A stretch of DNA of 64,000 bases, from assembly GCF_032335695.1 (NCBI RefSeq), contig NZ_JACTOJ010000003.1, positions 248,001 to 312,000 of the forward strand, in the 5' to 3' direction. Below, piece by piece: positions 43,493-51,505 of this stretch. The notes under the pieces are model-generated. The model saw nothing but the letters and a program-made list of their open reading frames with translations, did not search any database and was not told the origin of the DNA. The position numbers and the translations under genes were made by a program. Each line of letters begins with the position of its first letter. The first letter of the stretch is position 1. Origin of the DNA: JACTOJ01 sp032335695. Its GTDB lineage: Bacteria > Bacillota > Clostridia > Clostridiales > Clostridiaceae.

Positions 43493-44647
43493 TTATACTG
43501 TTTGTGCTATTTTATCTAACTCAGCTATTAGAGAAGTTATCTCTTCTATGCTGGCAGTTATTTCTTCGGAAGCAGAAGCTTGCTCGCCGCTAGAATCCAA
43601 AACTGAATTACTTTCGCTTACTATATAATCTATTTTTTCATTAATTTTATTTGTTAAATCTTTGATTTTAGGTACGGAGTTTCTTGATTGTTCGGCAAGT
43701 TTTCTTACTTCTTTAGCTACTACACTAAACCCTTTTCCTAACTCGCCAACTCGTGCAGCTTCAATTGACGCATTAAGGCCTAGCATATTTGTTTGATCAG
43801 AAATTTGTTTTATAAGCAAGGATACAGAATTAATTTCTTCAGATAATGTATAAATTTCTTTTATGTAGGAGTTAAGCCTAATTTCATTTGAGTGAATTTC
43901 TGAGGCTGAAGAAGCTAATTGTTGAATAGCTGAAGATATATTTGTTATGGTGTTGTTTATATCATCTGCCATTTTACGCAATTTAAAAGAATTACTTTTT
44001 GGTAATACGATACCAAAAGTTGCAACTAATTCATTTTCATTTTCTTCATCAAAAATAGGATAGGTTATAAAAAGGGTTGGAACTTGCCATTTACTGGCAT
44101 CAAATTCGGTTATTTGAGGTTCTTTTGTATTTATTACTTTTGTAGCATTATCATTTTCTTTTAGTTGATATCCGATTGGTATCGATGGAATATCAAACTT
44201 TTTTGAAGCTTGTCTATAGGCGATTTTTTCTAAATCGCTCATGTATATAAAAGCACCTTCCGGAAACATATCTGAAAGCATTGGAGCAAATTTGTTAAAA
44301 GCAGCAGCAACTGGATGAAGATTTGGAAGCACCACAGATACTGCACCTATAGCTTTGTTATCTTCATTTACAACAGGGGTAGAGGTAACAGTTAATCTAA
44401 TTCCATATAAGGATCTAGGAAATTTTTCCGTGACTGTTCTATTTTCTTTAATTGCTCGAAGAGTAGCGCTTTTACTATTAATTTTTACGCCTACATCAAA
44501 AATATCTAAATCAAATTCCTGGGAAGCGGCCTTCCATACAAAAGTATCCTCTTCAATTATTAGATAGATTATGCCACTTGGAATTAGATTCACTTGCATT
44601 TCTGCAAAAGCTTTGAAACTTTCTAAATCAGATTTTTTTATAGACAT
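43493..44647 (-). CDS. Soluble chemoreceptor with a tandem-duplicated sensor module
   Basis: 384 residues with no membrane segment. Residues about 10-115 and 115-220 are two related sensor copies; both contain a line such as IYLIIEEDTFVWKAASQEFD / FIYMSDLEKIAYRQASKKFD, later an ITEF or VTEKF element, and end in VVLPN / IVLPK. The same module occurs once in the protein encoded at 16502-17341. The signalling coiled coil (about 225-384) has the tip NMLGLNASIEAARVGELGKG and is shorter than in full receptors. It probably senses a cytoplasmic cue. GGAGGAATTGCT precedes the ATG. Confidence 0.87.
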   Translation of the reverse strand: MSIKKSDLESFKAFAEMQVNLIPSGIIYLIIEEDTFVWKAASQEFDLDIFDVGVKINSKSATLRAIKENRTVTEKFPRSLYGIRLTVTSTPVVNEDNKAIGAVSVVLPNLHPVAAAFNKFAPMLSDMFPEGAFIYMSDLEKIAYRQASKKFDIPSIPIGYQLKENDNATKVINTKEPQITEFDASKWQVPTLFITYPIFDEENENELVATFGIVLPKSNSFKLRKMADDINNTITNISSAIQQLASSASEIHSNEIRLNSYIKEIYTLSEEINSVSLLIKQISDQTNMLGLNASIEAARVGELGKGFSVVAKEVRKLAEQSRNSVPKIKDLTNKINEKIDYIVSESNSVLDSSGEQASASEEITASIEEITSLIAELDKIAQTV

Positions 44648-44885
44648 AGCAATTCCTCCATATAAAATAGATATTAAGATTTGTTACGTAATAATATTTC
44701 TACATAAACATACAAAATCCTTTTTAAAGTTACATAAAACAATCTAATATTAATGTATAAATAATACATTTACAATATAAAAAGATATTAAAACTTATAT
44801 TTTATATACATATTAATTATATTAAATAAATTTTTAAAAACGTTGAAATTTATGAGCTGATGATGTTAAAATACTAATGATAATT

Positions 44886-44906
44886 GGCTATGTTTTAAAA
44901 AATAGC
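44886..44906. repeat. Element A remnant next to an element B copy
   Basis: GGCTATGTTTTAAAAAATAGC corresponds to the left end of element A closed on itself. The following spacer (ATGCCCGCACTAAAGGAAT) matches the spacer between A and B in the two full copies. The stretch 44648-44993 otherwise contains only an AT-rich divergent promoter region. Confidence 0.6.
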
Positions 44907-44925
44907 ATGCCCGCACTAAAGGAAT

Positions 44926-44963
44926 GTTTTAAATCAGTGTAAAAATCAGCACTGATTTAAAAC
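44926..44963. repeat. Element B hairpin, copy 3
   Basis: GTTTTAAATCAGTGT and GCACTGATTTAAAAC around the loop; one base of the second arm differs from the consensus. Confidence 0.9.
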
Positions 44964-44993
44964 GGAATAATATAATTAAAAGGAGAGAAAAAT

Positions 44994-46733
44994 TTGAAGA
45001 ATAACAAAGGGATAGGCAGTAAGCTTTATGGATTGATAGCTTTTGTAATAATTTTAATATTAAGCATAAGCACATTTTCCTGGATTACATTTAGAAATTT
45101 TGATAAAAATTCAAAGGAGAGATTGCAGACAGCCAATGAATATATAAATTTGGTAGATGAAGCTAGACAAGCTCAAGTATATTTCAAAAAGCAGGTTCAG
45201 GAATGGAAGGACACTCTTCTGAGAGGTAATAACTCACAAGATTTTGCAAAATACTATAAGCAGTTTTCTGATGATAATGATAATGTGCAAGCTGAATTGG
45301 AAAAACTGAAATCAGATATGTCTAAAGAAGGTTTAGATACATCTTCTGTGGACAATTTATCGAATACTTTAAAAGAGCTGTTTGATAAATATAGCACTGC
45401 AATTAAAAGTTATGATGTAAATAATAAGGAAAGCTACAATATAGTTGATACTCTTGTTAAAGGTATAGATAGAAAGCCTACAGACGATATGGATACCTTG
45501 GTAAAGCAAATACAGGATAAGGCAAAAATGCAGAGTAAAAATGCCATGCTGCAGGCAGACAATGATTTTAAAAATTTCATAAGAAGTCTTGTAATAGTAG
45601 TAATAATAGGAATTGTTTTAACTATAATATTTACTATACTCATAATATCCACCTATAAGAGTATTACTAAATTCATAGAAGAAATTAAATGGTTAATGGA
45701 AAAAGCTGAAGATGGAGATCTTACAGTTGAAGGAAAACCATATAGAAAAGATGAGCTTGGAGATTTAATAGAACGGTTTAATATATTTATTAGTAAAATA
45801 AAAAATGTAATTTCTGAAGCTAAAAATACAAGTCATGTAGTAGCAGCTTCCTCCAATGAAATAAAGAGCGCTTCCCAGGATGTTAATAGGACAGCTGAAG
45901 AAGTATCTCAAACAATTGTAGCTGTGGCAGAAGGCTCGCAAAAACAATCCGAATTAGTTGAAGATAGCAATAATTCGCTTAAAAGTGTTGTATCCAGTAT
46001 AAACAATATAGCAAAAAATACTTCTCACATAAATAAACTTGCTGATGAAGCAATGCTTTCAGTTAACAATGGAATAGCCAGTTTACAAACTCAAAGCGAT
46101 AAAATGGATAGTACAAAATACAAAGCAGATAATGTTACAGAAGTTATTTTGGGGCTATCTTCAAAGTCAGAAGAAATAGGGGAGGTAGTAGAGTTTATAA
46201 ATTCAATTGGAGAACAAACAAATCTTTTAGCTTTAAATGCTTCCATAGAAGCTGCCAGAGCAGGTGAAGCTGGTAAGGGATTTAGTGTTGTAGCAAACGA
46301 AGTTAAAAATTTGGCAGAGCAATCACAGAATTCCACAAAAAAGATAAGTTCAATTATGGCAGAAGTACAGAATTATATAAAAAAAGCAGTTGAGGAAGCT
46401 GCTGATACAAAGGAATCCGTAAAAAACCAAACTGATGCGCTCAAGCTTACGGATGAGGCTTTCAAGCTTATCAAAAACTCAGTTTCTCAAGTGGCTGACA
46501 ATATAAAGAAAGTTTCAGAGGAGACAAAAACCATTAATGCTAATGCATCATCCGTGGAGAAATCATTAGAAAATATTGTAAATATTATTGAAGAAAATGC
46601 ATCTAGCACAGAGGAGGTTGCAGCAGCCTCAGAAGAGGAGACTGCATCCATACAGCAGGTTGGAGAAGCTATAAATAATCTTGCAGAATTATCAATTAAA
46701 CTTCAAAATTCCATAGATAAATTTAAGGTATAG
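44994..46733 (+). CDS. Transmembrane methyl-accepting chemotaxis protein
   Basis: 579 residues starting at a TTG preceded by AAAGGAGAG. Transmembrane helices at about 12-34 and 195-217 enclose an extracellular four-helix-bundle sensor (about 35-194) rich in charged residues. A HAMP domain (about 218-270) and a full signalling coiled coil follow, with the tip NLLALNASIEAARAGEAGKG and a C-terminal region of Glu/Ala/Ser heptads containing likely methylation sites. It would bias CheA activity in response to an external ligand. An element B copy lies directly upstream of its ribosome site. Confidence 0.94.
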   Translation: MKNNKGIGSKLYGLIAFVIILILSISTFSWITFRNFDKNSKERLQTANEYINLVDEARQAQVYFKKQVQEWKDTLLRGNNSQDFAKYYKQFSDDNDNVQAELEKLKSDMSKEGLDTSSVDNLSNTLKELFDKYSTAIKSYDVNNKESYNIVDTLVKGIDRKPTDDMDTLVKQIQDKAKMQSKNAMLQADNDFKNFIRSLVIVVIIGIVLTIIFTILIISTYKSITKFIEEIKWLMEKAEDGDLTVEGKPYRKDELGDLIERFNIFISKIKNVISEAKNTSHVVAASSNEIKSASQDVNRTAEEVSQTIVAVAEGSQKQSELVEDSNNSLKSVVSSINNIAKNTSHINKLADEAMLSVNNGIASLQTQSDKMDSTKYKADNVTEVILGLSSKSEEIGEVVEFINSIGEQTNLLALNASIEAARAGEAGKGFSVVANEVKNLAEQSQNSTKKISSIMAEVQNYIKKAVEEAADTKESVKNQTDALKLTDEAFKLIKNSVSQVADNIKKVSEETKTINANASSVEKSLENIVNIIEENASSTEEVAAASEEETASIQQVGEAINNLAELSIKLQNSIDKFKV

Positions 46734-47035
46734 ATTGGATGAAAATATTTTATATTGACATTGATTTTAATTAATGATATTTTGATATTGTAATCAATTA
46801 AATTGGTTATATGTAACAATTAATTTATATAATTTGTTTTAGATGGAATTTAAAGAAAGGGTAAGGTATTTGCAGAAATGAGAATGTAATTCGCTTCAAA
46901 ATTATTTAAAATCATAAATGAGGTTTAATTAAAAACTTTATAGCGATGATTATCGTCGTATGAATTTTATTATTTTGAGAATGGATAGCATTTTTATAGC
47001 TGCGTATATTTTACCTGTATTTAATATAAAGGAAT

Positions 47036-47073
47036 GTTTTAAAGAAGTGTAAAAATCAACACTGATTTAAAAG
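47036..47073. repeat. Element B hairpin, copy 4 (degenerate)
   Basis: GTTTTAAAGAAGTGT and ACACTGATTTAAAAG; three positions depart from the consensus and break two or three pairs. The gene-free stretch 46734-47221 otherwise shows a possible TTGACA near 46756 and the attenuator at 47188-47221, with no further gene that I can support. Confidence 0.8.
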
Positions 47074-47187
47074 AGAACTTAAAATTTAAATTTATGTAGA
47101 AATTTTGTTGATGTAATTGATGTTTTATTAGTTACTTTTAGTTTCTATGTCTATTTAAATTTATATTATAGGCAGTTGTAAGAAGCT

Positions 47188-47221
47188 ATCTTCTCCGGAG
47201 AAAAAAGGAGGAGATTTTTTT
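47188..47221 (+). promoter_or_regulatory. Attenuator hairpin that includes the ribosome binding site of the ABC-F gene
   Basis: ATCTTCTCC pairs with GGAGGAGAT over 9 bp (one G-U) and runs straight into seven T residues and the ATG. The 3' arm is the Shine-Dalgarno sequence, so the structure would both terminate transcription and hide the ribosome site. A competing palindrome TTCTCCGGAGAA overlaps the 5' arm and could open it. Two tiny upstream reading frames (M-F-Y and M-S-I) precede it. Such leaders control related antibiotic-resistance ABC-F genes. Confidence 0.65.
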
Positions 47222-48871
47222 ATGCTTTTAATGGAGTGTAAGAATATAAAAAAGTATTTTGGAAATAGAAAAATATTAGAAATAGAGAGTTTAAAGATAT
47301 ATTCAGAAGATAGAATAGGTATAGTAGGGGTAAATGGTGCAGGGAAAACCACATTGACAAATATAATAAATCAAAGAAATCAGGCTGATGAAGGAATAGT
47401 TAAACTATATGGAAAAGCTTCCTATGTATCACAGCTGGAGGAACCTGAAAATAAAAGCATTAATAGCAGAATGTCCTCAAAATTCGGTGCTCCAAGTCTA
47501 TGGAAAGAAAATATGAGTGGAGGAGAAAAGACCAGATTTAAATTAGCTGAGGCTTTTTCTGATAATACTGATTTGTTATTCGCTGATGAACCCACAAGTA
47601 ACTTGGATATTGAAGGCATAGAACTTATAGAAAAAATTTTCGCTGAGTATAAAGGAGCATTAGTGATTATTTCACATGACAGAGATTTTCTAGATAAGGT
47701 ATGCAATAAAATTTGGGAACTGGAAGATGGAAAGGTAAAAATATATAATGGCAATTTTAGTGAATATTATAGTCAGAAAGCTGAGGAATTAAAAAGAAAT
47801 GAATTTGAATATGAGGAATATATAAAAGAAAAGAAACGCCTTGAGGATGTTATATTAGAATCTAAGCAGAAAGTTAAAAGCATAAGAAAAACTCCCAAAA
47901 GAATGGGCAATTCTGAAGCCAGGCTTCATAAGATGGGAGGACAAAAAGCTAAGGCTACAATAGAAAGAGCAGTAAAAAATGTAGAAAAGCGAATAGAAAA
48001 TTTAGAAATAAAAGAAAAACCTAAGGTTAAAGAAAACATTAATGTAGATATTTCAGAAGAAAGCAAGCTCTATAGTAGGATTATTCTAGAAGGCTATAAT
48101 ATAAGAAAAAAGTTTAATAATAAGATTATTTTTGATAATGCAGAATTTAAAATATATAATGGCAGCAAGGTGGCGCTCATTGGGAGTAATGGATGTGGAA
48201 AAAGTACTTTAATAAAGATGATTATGAATAATGATTTCGCTATAAAAATCACCCAAAAGGCAAAAATAGGATATTTCAGCCAGGATATGAGTATTTTGGA
48301 TGAAGAGCTAAGCATAATCGAAAATGTTATGAAGGATAGCATATATGATGAAACATTTTCTAGAATACTATTATCTAGGCTTCTATTTAAGAGAGAAGAT
48401 ATTTACAAAAATGTTTCTGTGCTAAGCGGAGGCGAGAAAGTTAAAGTTTCTTTGGCAAAAATTTTGCTAAGTGATATTAATATGCTAATACTAGATGAAC
48501 CAACTAATTATATGGATATAGCTTCATTGCAGGCGGTGGAGAGCGCCCTGAAGGAATATGGCGGAACTCTGTTGTTTGTTTCTCATGATAGGCGGTTTAT
48601 TGAGTCTATAGCTGATGAAATAATGGTTATAGAAAATAATAAAATTATAAATTTTAAGGGTAGATATGATGAATATTTAGCGAGAAAAGATAAAAGCTCT
48701 CATGAGGATAATAAGCACATAAAAAATGAAATATTAATACTCCAAAATCGCATGTCGGAAATTATAGGAAGATTGTCTGCTCCATCGAAAAAAGATGATA
48801 TTAAAGCTTTAGATAAAGAGTATAATATTTTGGTAGAAAAAATAAAAGCGCTTAAGGAAGCTTTAAAATAG
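47222..48871 (+). CDS. ABC-F ATPase, Vga/Lsa-like ribosome-protection type
   Basis: 549 residues, two ATPase domains and no membrane segments. Domain 1 has GVNGAGKTT, MSGGEKTRFKLAEAF and LLFADEPTSNLD; the inter-domain linker (about 185-270) is long and basic (KTPKRMGNSEARLHKMGGQK); domain 2 has GSNGCGKST, LSGGEKVKVSLAKILL and LILDEPTNYMD. The compact first domain, lacking the usual insertion, resembles Vga and Lsa proteins that dislodge lincosamides, pleuromutilins and streptogramin A from the ribosome. Resistance is not proven by sequence; the inducible-looking leader supports it. A helical tail ends the protein. Confidence 0.87.
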   Translation: MLLMECKNIKKYFGNRKILEIESLKIYSEDRIGIVGVNGAGKTTLTNIINQRNQADEGIVKLYGKASYVSQLEEPENKSINSRMSSKFGAPSLWKENMSGGEKTRFKLAEAFSDNTDLLFADEPTSNLDIEGIELIEKIFAEYKGALVIISHDRDFLDKVCNKIWELEDGKVKIYNGNFSEYYSQKAEELKRNEFEYEEYIKEKKRLEDVILESKQKVKSIRKTPKRMGNSEARLHKMGGQKAKATIERAVKNVEKRIENLEIKEKPKVKENINVDISEESKLYSRIILEGYNIRKKFNNKIIFDNAEFKIYNGSKVALIGSNGCGKSTLIKMIMNNDFAIKITQKAKIGYFSQDMSILDEELSIIENVMKDSIYDETFSRILLSRLLFKREDIYKNVSVLSGGEKVKVSLAKILLSDINMLILDEPTNYMDIASLQAVESALKEYGGTLLFVSHDRRFIESIADEIMVIENNKIINFKGRYDEYLARKDKSSHEDNKHIKNEILILQNRMSEIIGRLSAPSKKDDIKALDKEYNILVEKIKALKEALK

Positions 48872-48909
48872 AAATTAATGCTTATTTTAAGGAATGAGTA
48901 TATCAGAGA

Positions 48910-48950
48910 TTGCATAATTGGTTAAGCATTTTAATACAATTGTGCAATTT
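48910..48950. terminator. Hairpin between ABC-F gene and the small minus-strand gene
   Basis: TTGCATAATTG pairs with CAATTGTGCAA (one wobble), followed by TTTCTT on the plus strand. It separates the two converging genes. Confidence 0.7.
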
Positions 48951-48956
48951 CTTAAT

Positions 48957-49055
48957 TCAATGTTTTTTGAATAAGGATATAATAAATAAAGCAACTATAA
49001 CGCCAAGAACAAAGCCAGAAACAAATATGGCAGTTGCACTTATATGTATATACAT
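48957..49055 (-). CDS. 32-residue single-pass membrane peptide
   Basis: The minus strand encodes MYIHISATAIFVSGFVLGVI followed by VALFIISLFKKH, one membrane helix of about 22 residues with a basic C-terminal tail. A near-perfect AGGAGG lies 7 nt before the ATG. The length is below common gene-calling limits. The function is unknown; peptides of this kind can be stress or toxin-like proteins, but there is no evidence for a particular role. Confidence 0.6.
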   Translation of the reverse strand: MYIHISATAIFVSGFVLGVIVALFIISLFKKH

Positions 49056-49187
49056 TTGAATACCTCCTGTGCCAATAGAAGCAATGAAAAATAGAAATTA
49101 TATACTATATTATACCATTTATATATTAAATATGATAATAGCTTTAATAAATTAATTAAATAGATTGTATATTTTTTAACAATATTA

Positions 49188-49216
49188 TTGACAAAATAGA
49201 CAGACTGGTCTATTAT
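49188..49216 (+). promoter_or_regulatory. Promoter with overlapping TetR-type operator
   Basis: TTGACA, a 17-bp spacer and TATTAT. The inverted repeat AATAGAC/GTCTATT (49195-49214) around AGACTG covers the spacer, the usual place for a TetR-family autorepressor to block RNA polymerase. Confidence 0.75.
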
Positions 49217-49258
49217 TTAATTGTAAGGAAAATTAAATAAAAAATTGGAGGTGATAGG

Positions 49259-49843
49259 GTGATAAAAAATACCAAAGGTGAACAGTCAAAATATAAACTT
49301 ATAGAATGCGCTGCAGATCTATTCTTGAAAAATGGCTATAATGCAACAGGTATAAACGATATTTTAGGCTATGCCGGTTTGCCTAAGGGATCCTTTTATT
49401 TTCACTTTTCCAGCAAAAAAAATTTAGCCATAGAGGTGGCAGCCTACTTCGAAAAGGAAATAAGTCAATGGATATTGGAAATATCTAAAAATAAAAATTG
49501 GAATGAATTTGTTATTGAATTAACAAATCAAATGATATCAGGTGCGGAACAGAATAAACATATGGGATGCCCTTTTGCAGTTCTTGGCTTAGAAATAGCT
49601 TTTTCAGAACCTGATATTGCAGAATATTATGCTAAGTCTATGAAAAAACTTACATTAATTTTTACTAATGTATTAAAATTTTCAGGAATACCAGAAGATA
49701 AAGCACAAGTTTTAGCTAATAAAGAATTTGCTGTTTATGAAGGACATTTAGTATATTACAGAATAAGTAAAGAAATAGACGCATTAAGAAGGATGCAAAA
49801 GGATCTTATTGATATATATGAGGATAATAAGGAGGAATTGTAA
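49259..49843 (+). CDS. TetR-family transcriptional regulator
   Basis: 194 residues starting at a GTG after GGAGGTG. The helix-turn-helix is at about 25-48 (ATGINDILGYAGLPKGSFYFHFSSKKNLAIEV, quoted by parts), the rest is the helical ligand domain (MGCPFAVLGLEIAFSEPDIA). The length and N-terminal pattern fit AcrR/QacR-like regulators. Its stop is followed directly by the thiolase ATG, so it probably controls this operon through the palindrome at 49195-49214. The ligand is unknown. Confidence 0.93.
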   Translation: MIKNTKGEQSKYKLIECAADLFLKNGYNATGINDILGYAGLPKGSFYFHFSSKKNLAIEVAAYFEKEISQWILEISKNKNWNEFVIELTNQMISGAEQNKHMGCPFAVLGLEIAFSEPDIAEYYAKSMKKLTLIFTNVLKFSGIPEDKAQVLANKEFAVYEGHLVYYRISKEIDALRRMQKDLIDIYEDNKEEL

Positions 49844-51022
49844 ATGAGAGAAGTAGTCATAGTTAGCGCAGTTAGAACGGCTATAGGAGCTTACGGAAAA
49901 ACATTAAAGGATGTACCCGCTGTAGATTTAGGTGCAATAGCAATAAAGGAAGCTGTGAAAAGAGCTGGAATAGAGGCAACGCTGATTAATGAGGTTATCT
50001 TTGGAAATGTATTGCAAGCAGGATTAGGACAAAACCCTGCAAGGCAGGCAGCTGTAAAAGCAGGACTTCCTGTGGAAATACCAGCCATGACTGTCAATAA
50101 GGTCTGCGGATCTGGGCTTAGAAGTATAAGCTTAGCAGCACAGATTATAAAAGCAGGTGACGCTGATGTGATAGTAGCAGGAGGCATGGAAAATATGTCA
50201 AGAGCACCTTTTCTGCTAGATTCAGCTAGATGGGGATATAGAATGGGAAATGCTGCAGCTGTGGATGAAATGTTAAAAGACGGACTATGGGATGCTTTTA
50301 ATGACTATCATATGGGAATTACGGCGGAAAATGTAGCAGAGCAATGGAAGATTAGCAGAGAAGAACAGGATGAATTTTCTCTTTTATCTCAGCAGAAGGC
50401 AGAAGAAGCTATAAAGTCAGGACAGTTTGTAGATGAGATAGTTCCTGTAACAATAAAAACGAAAAAGGGAGAAATAGTGTTTGATACGGATGAATTTCCT
50501 AGATTCGGAAACACTATTGAGGCATTAAAGAAGCTAAAACCAATATTTAAGGAAAATGGTACAGTAACTGCAGGAAATTCATCAGGGTTAAATGATGGTG
50601 CAGCAGCACTAATTATAATGAGTGCAGATAAAGCTAAAGAATTAGGAATAAAACCTAGAGCTAAGATACTTTCCTATGGATCAGCAGGATTAGATCCAGC
50701 AATAATGGGATATGGAGCTTTTTATGCTACAAAAGCTGCATTAGAAAAAACGAATTTAAAAGTAGAAGATTTAGATTTGATTGAGGCAAATGAAGCTTAT
50801 GCGTCTCAGAGTTTAGCCGTAGCAAAGGATTTAAACTTTGATATAAATAAAGTAAATATAAATGGAGGAGCTATTGCACTGGGACATCCTATAGGAGCTA
50901 CTGGAGCAAGATTAATTGTTACATTACTGCATGCTTTAGAGAAAAGAGATTTAAAAACTGGTCTTGCTACCTTATGTATAGGTGGTGGACAAGGAACTGC
51001 AATGGTTATTGAAAGAATTTAG
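49844..51022 (+). CDS. Acetyl-CoA acetyltransferase (thiolase)
   Basis: 392 residues, full length. The nucleophile Cys88 is in NKVCGSGLRS, His348 in ALGHPIGATGAR and Cys378 in LCIGGGQG, the complete thiolase II triad. It condenses two acetyl-CoA to acetoacetyl-CoA, the first step to butyrate or butanol, or the reverse. It is unusual that it stands with a TetR gene rather than with the butyryl-CoA genes. AAGGAGG in the end of the tetR gene is its ribosome site; the two genes are adjacent with no gap. Confidence 0.95.
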   Translation: MREVVIVSAVRTAIGAYGKTLKDVPAVDLGAIAIKEAVKRAGIEATLINEVIFGNVLQAGLGQNPARQAAVKAGLPVEIPAMTVNKVCGSGLRSISLAAQIIKAGDADVIVAGGMENMSRAPFLLDSARWGYRMGNAAAVDEMLKDGLWDAFNDYHMGITAENVAEQWKISREEQDEFSLLSQQKAEEAIKSGQFVDEIVPVTIKTKKGEIVFDTDEFPRFGNTIEALKKLKPIFKENGTVTAGNSSGLNDGAAALIIMSADKAKELGIKPRAKILSYGSAGLDPAIMGYGAFYATKAALEKTNLKVEDLDLIEANEAYASQSLAVAKDLNFDINKVNINGGAIALGHPIGATGARLIVTLLHALEKRDLKTGLATLCIGGGQGTAMVIERI

Positions 51023-51049
51023 CTTTAAAACTTATATTTTATAAAAAAT

Positions 51050-51087
51050 GTTTTAAACCAGTGTAAAAGCCAGCACTGATTTAAAAC
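51050..51087. repeat. Element B hairpin, copy 5
   Basis: GTTTTAAACCAGTGT and GCACTGATTTAAAAC with a changed loop (AAAAGCCA). It follows the thiolase gene. Confidence 0.85.
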
Positions 51088-51095
51088 AGAACTAT

Positions 51096-51138
51096 AAAAA
51101 AGGTCATGAGAAAATTTAATTTCTTATGGCTTTTTTTA
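51096..51138 (+). terminator. Terminator after the thiolase operon
   Basis: A stem made by AGGTCATGAGAAA and TTTCTTATGGCTTTTTT, with several wobbles, ends in a T-run. It lies between two element B copies. Confidence 0.6.
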
Positions 51139-51176
51139 TTACAAAATTAAAAACATAGCCTATCGAACTGAATGAA

Positions 51177-51214
51177 GTTTTAAATCAGTATAAAAATCAA
51201 CACCGATTTAAAAC
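51177..51214. repeat. Element B hairpin, copy 6 (degenerate)
   Basis: GTTTTAAATCAGTAT and ACACCGATTTAAAAC, two changes that each break a pair. It is preceded by ACATAGCC and CGAACTGAATGAA exactly as copy 1. The rest of the gene-free stretch 51023-51505 is very AT-rich, with no gene that I can support. Confidence 0.85.
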
Positions 51215-51505
51215 CATGCTAAAAAATAATAAATTAAGTGGTATATTTTAAAATTATGATATAAATTGAATATTAATCATTATTATGATAAAATTATAAA
51301 AAAGTACAATAAATTCAAAAAATAAAGAAAAAATTGTAACATTATTGTATATATTTCACTTGTGACTAATCTATTTAACCTGCTCAATAATAAGTTTGCT
51401 AATATAATTTTAAAAATTCTATTAAACAATGAGTTTATCAAGAAATATTCTGAGGGAATCCTATATTTTGAAAATCATAGTAATTGATACATAAGGAAGT
51501 GCAAT

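Noticed and set aside
47031..47200. A structured antibiotic-sensing leader peptide before the ABC-F gene
   Set aside because: Only three-codon frames are present, too short to support a defined stalling peptide; the attenuator hairpin itself is retained as a finding.
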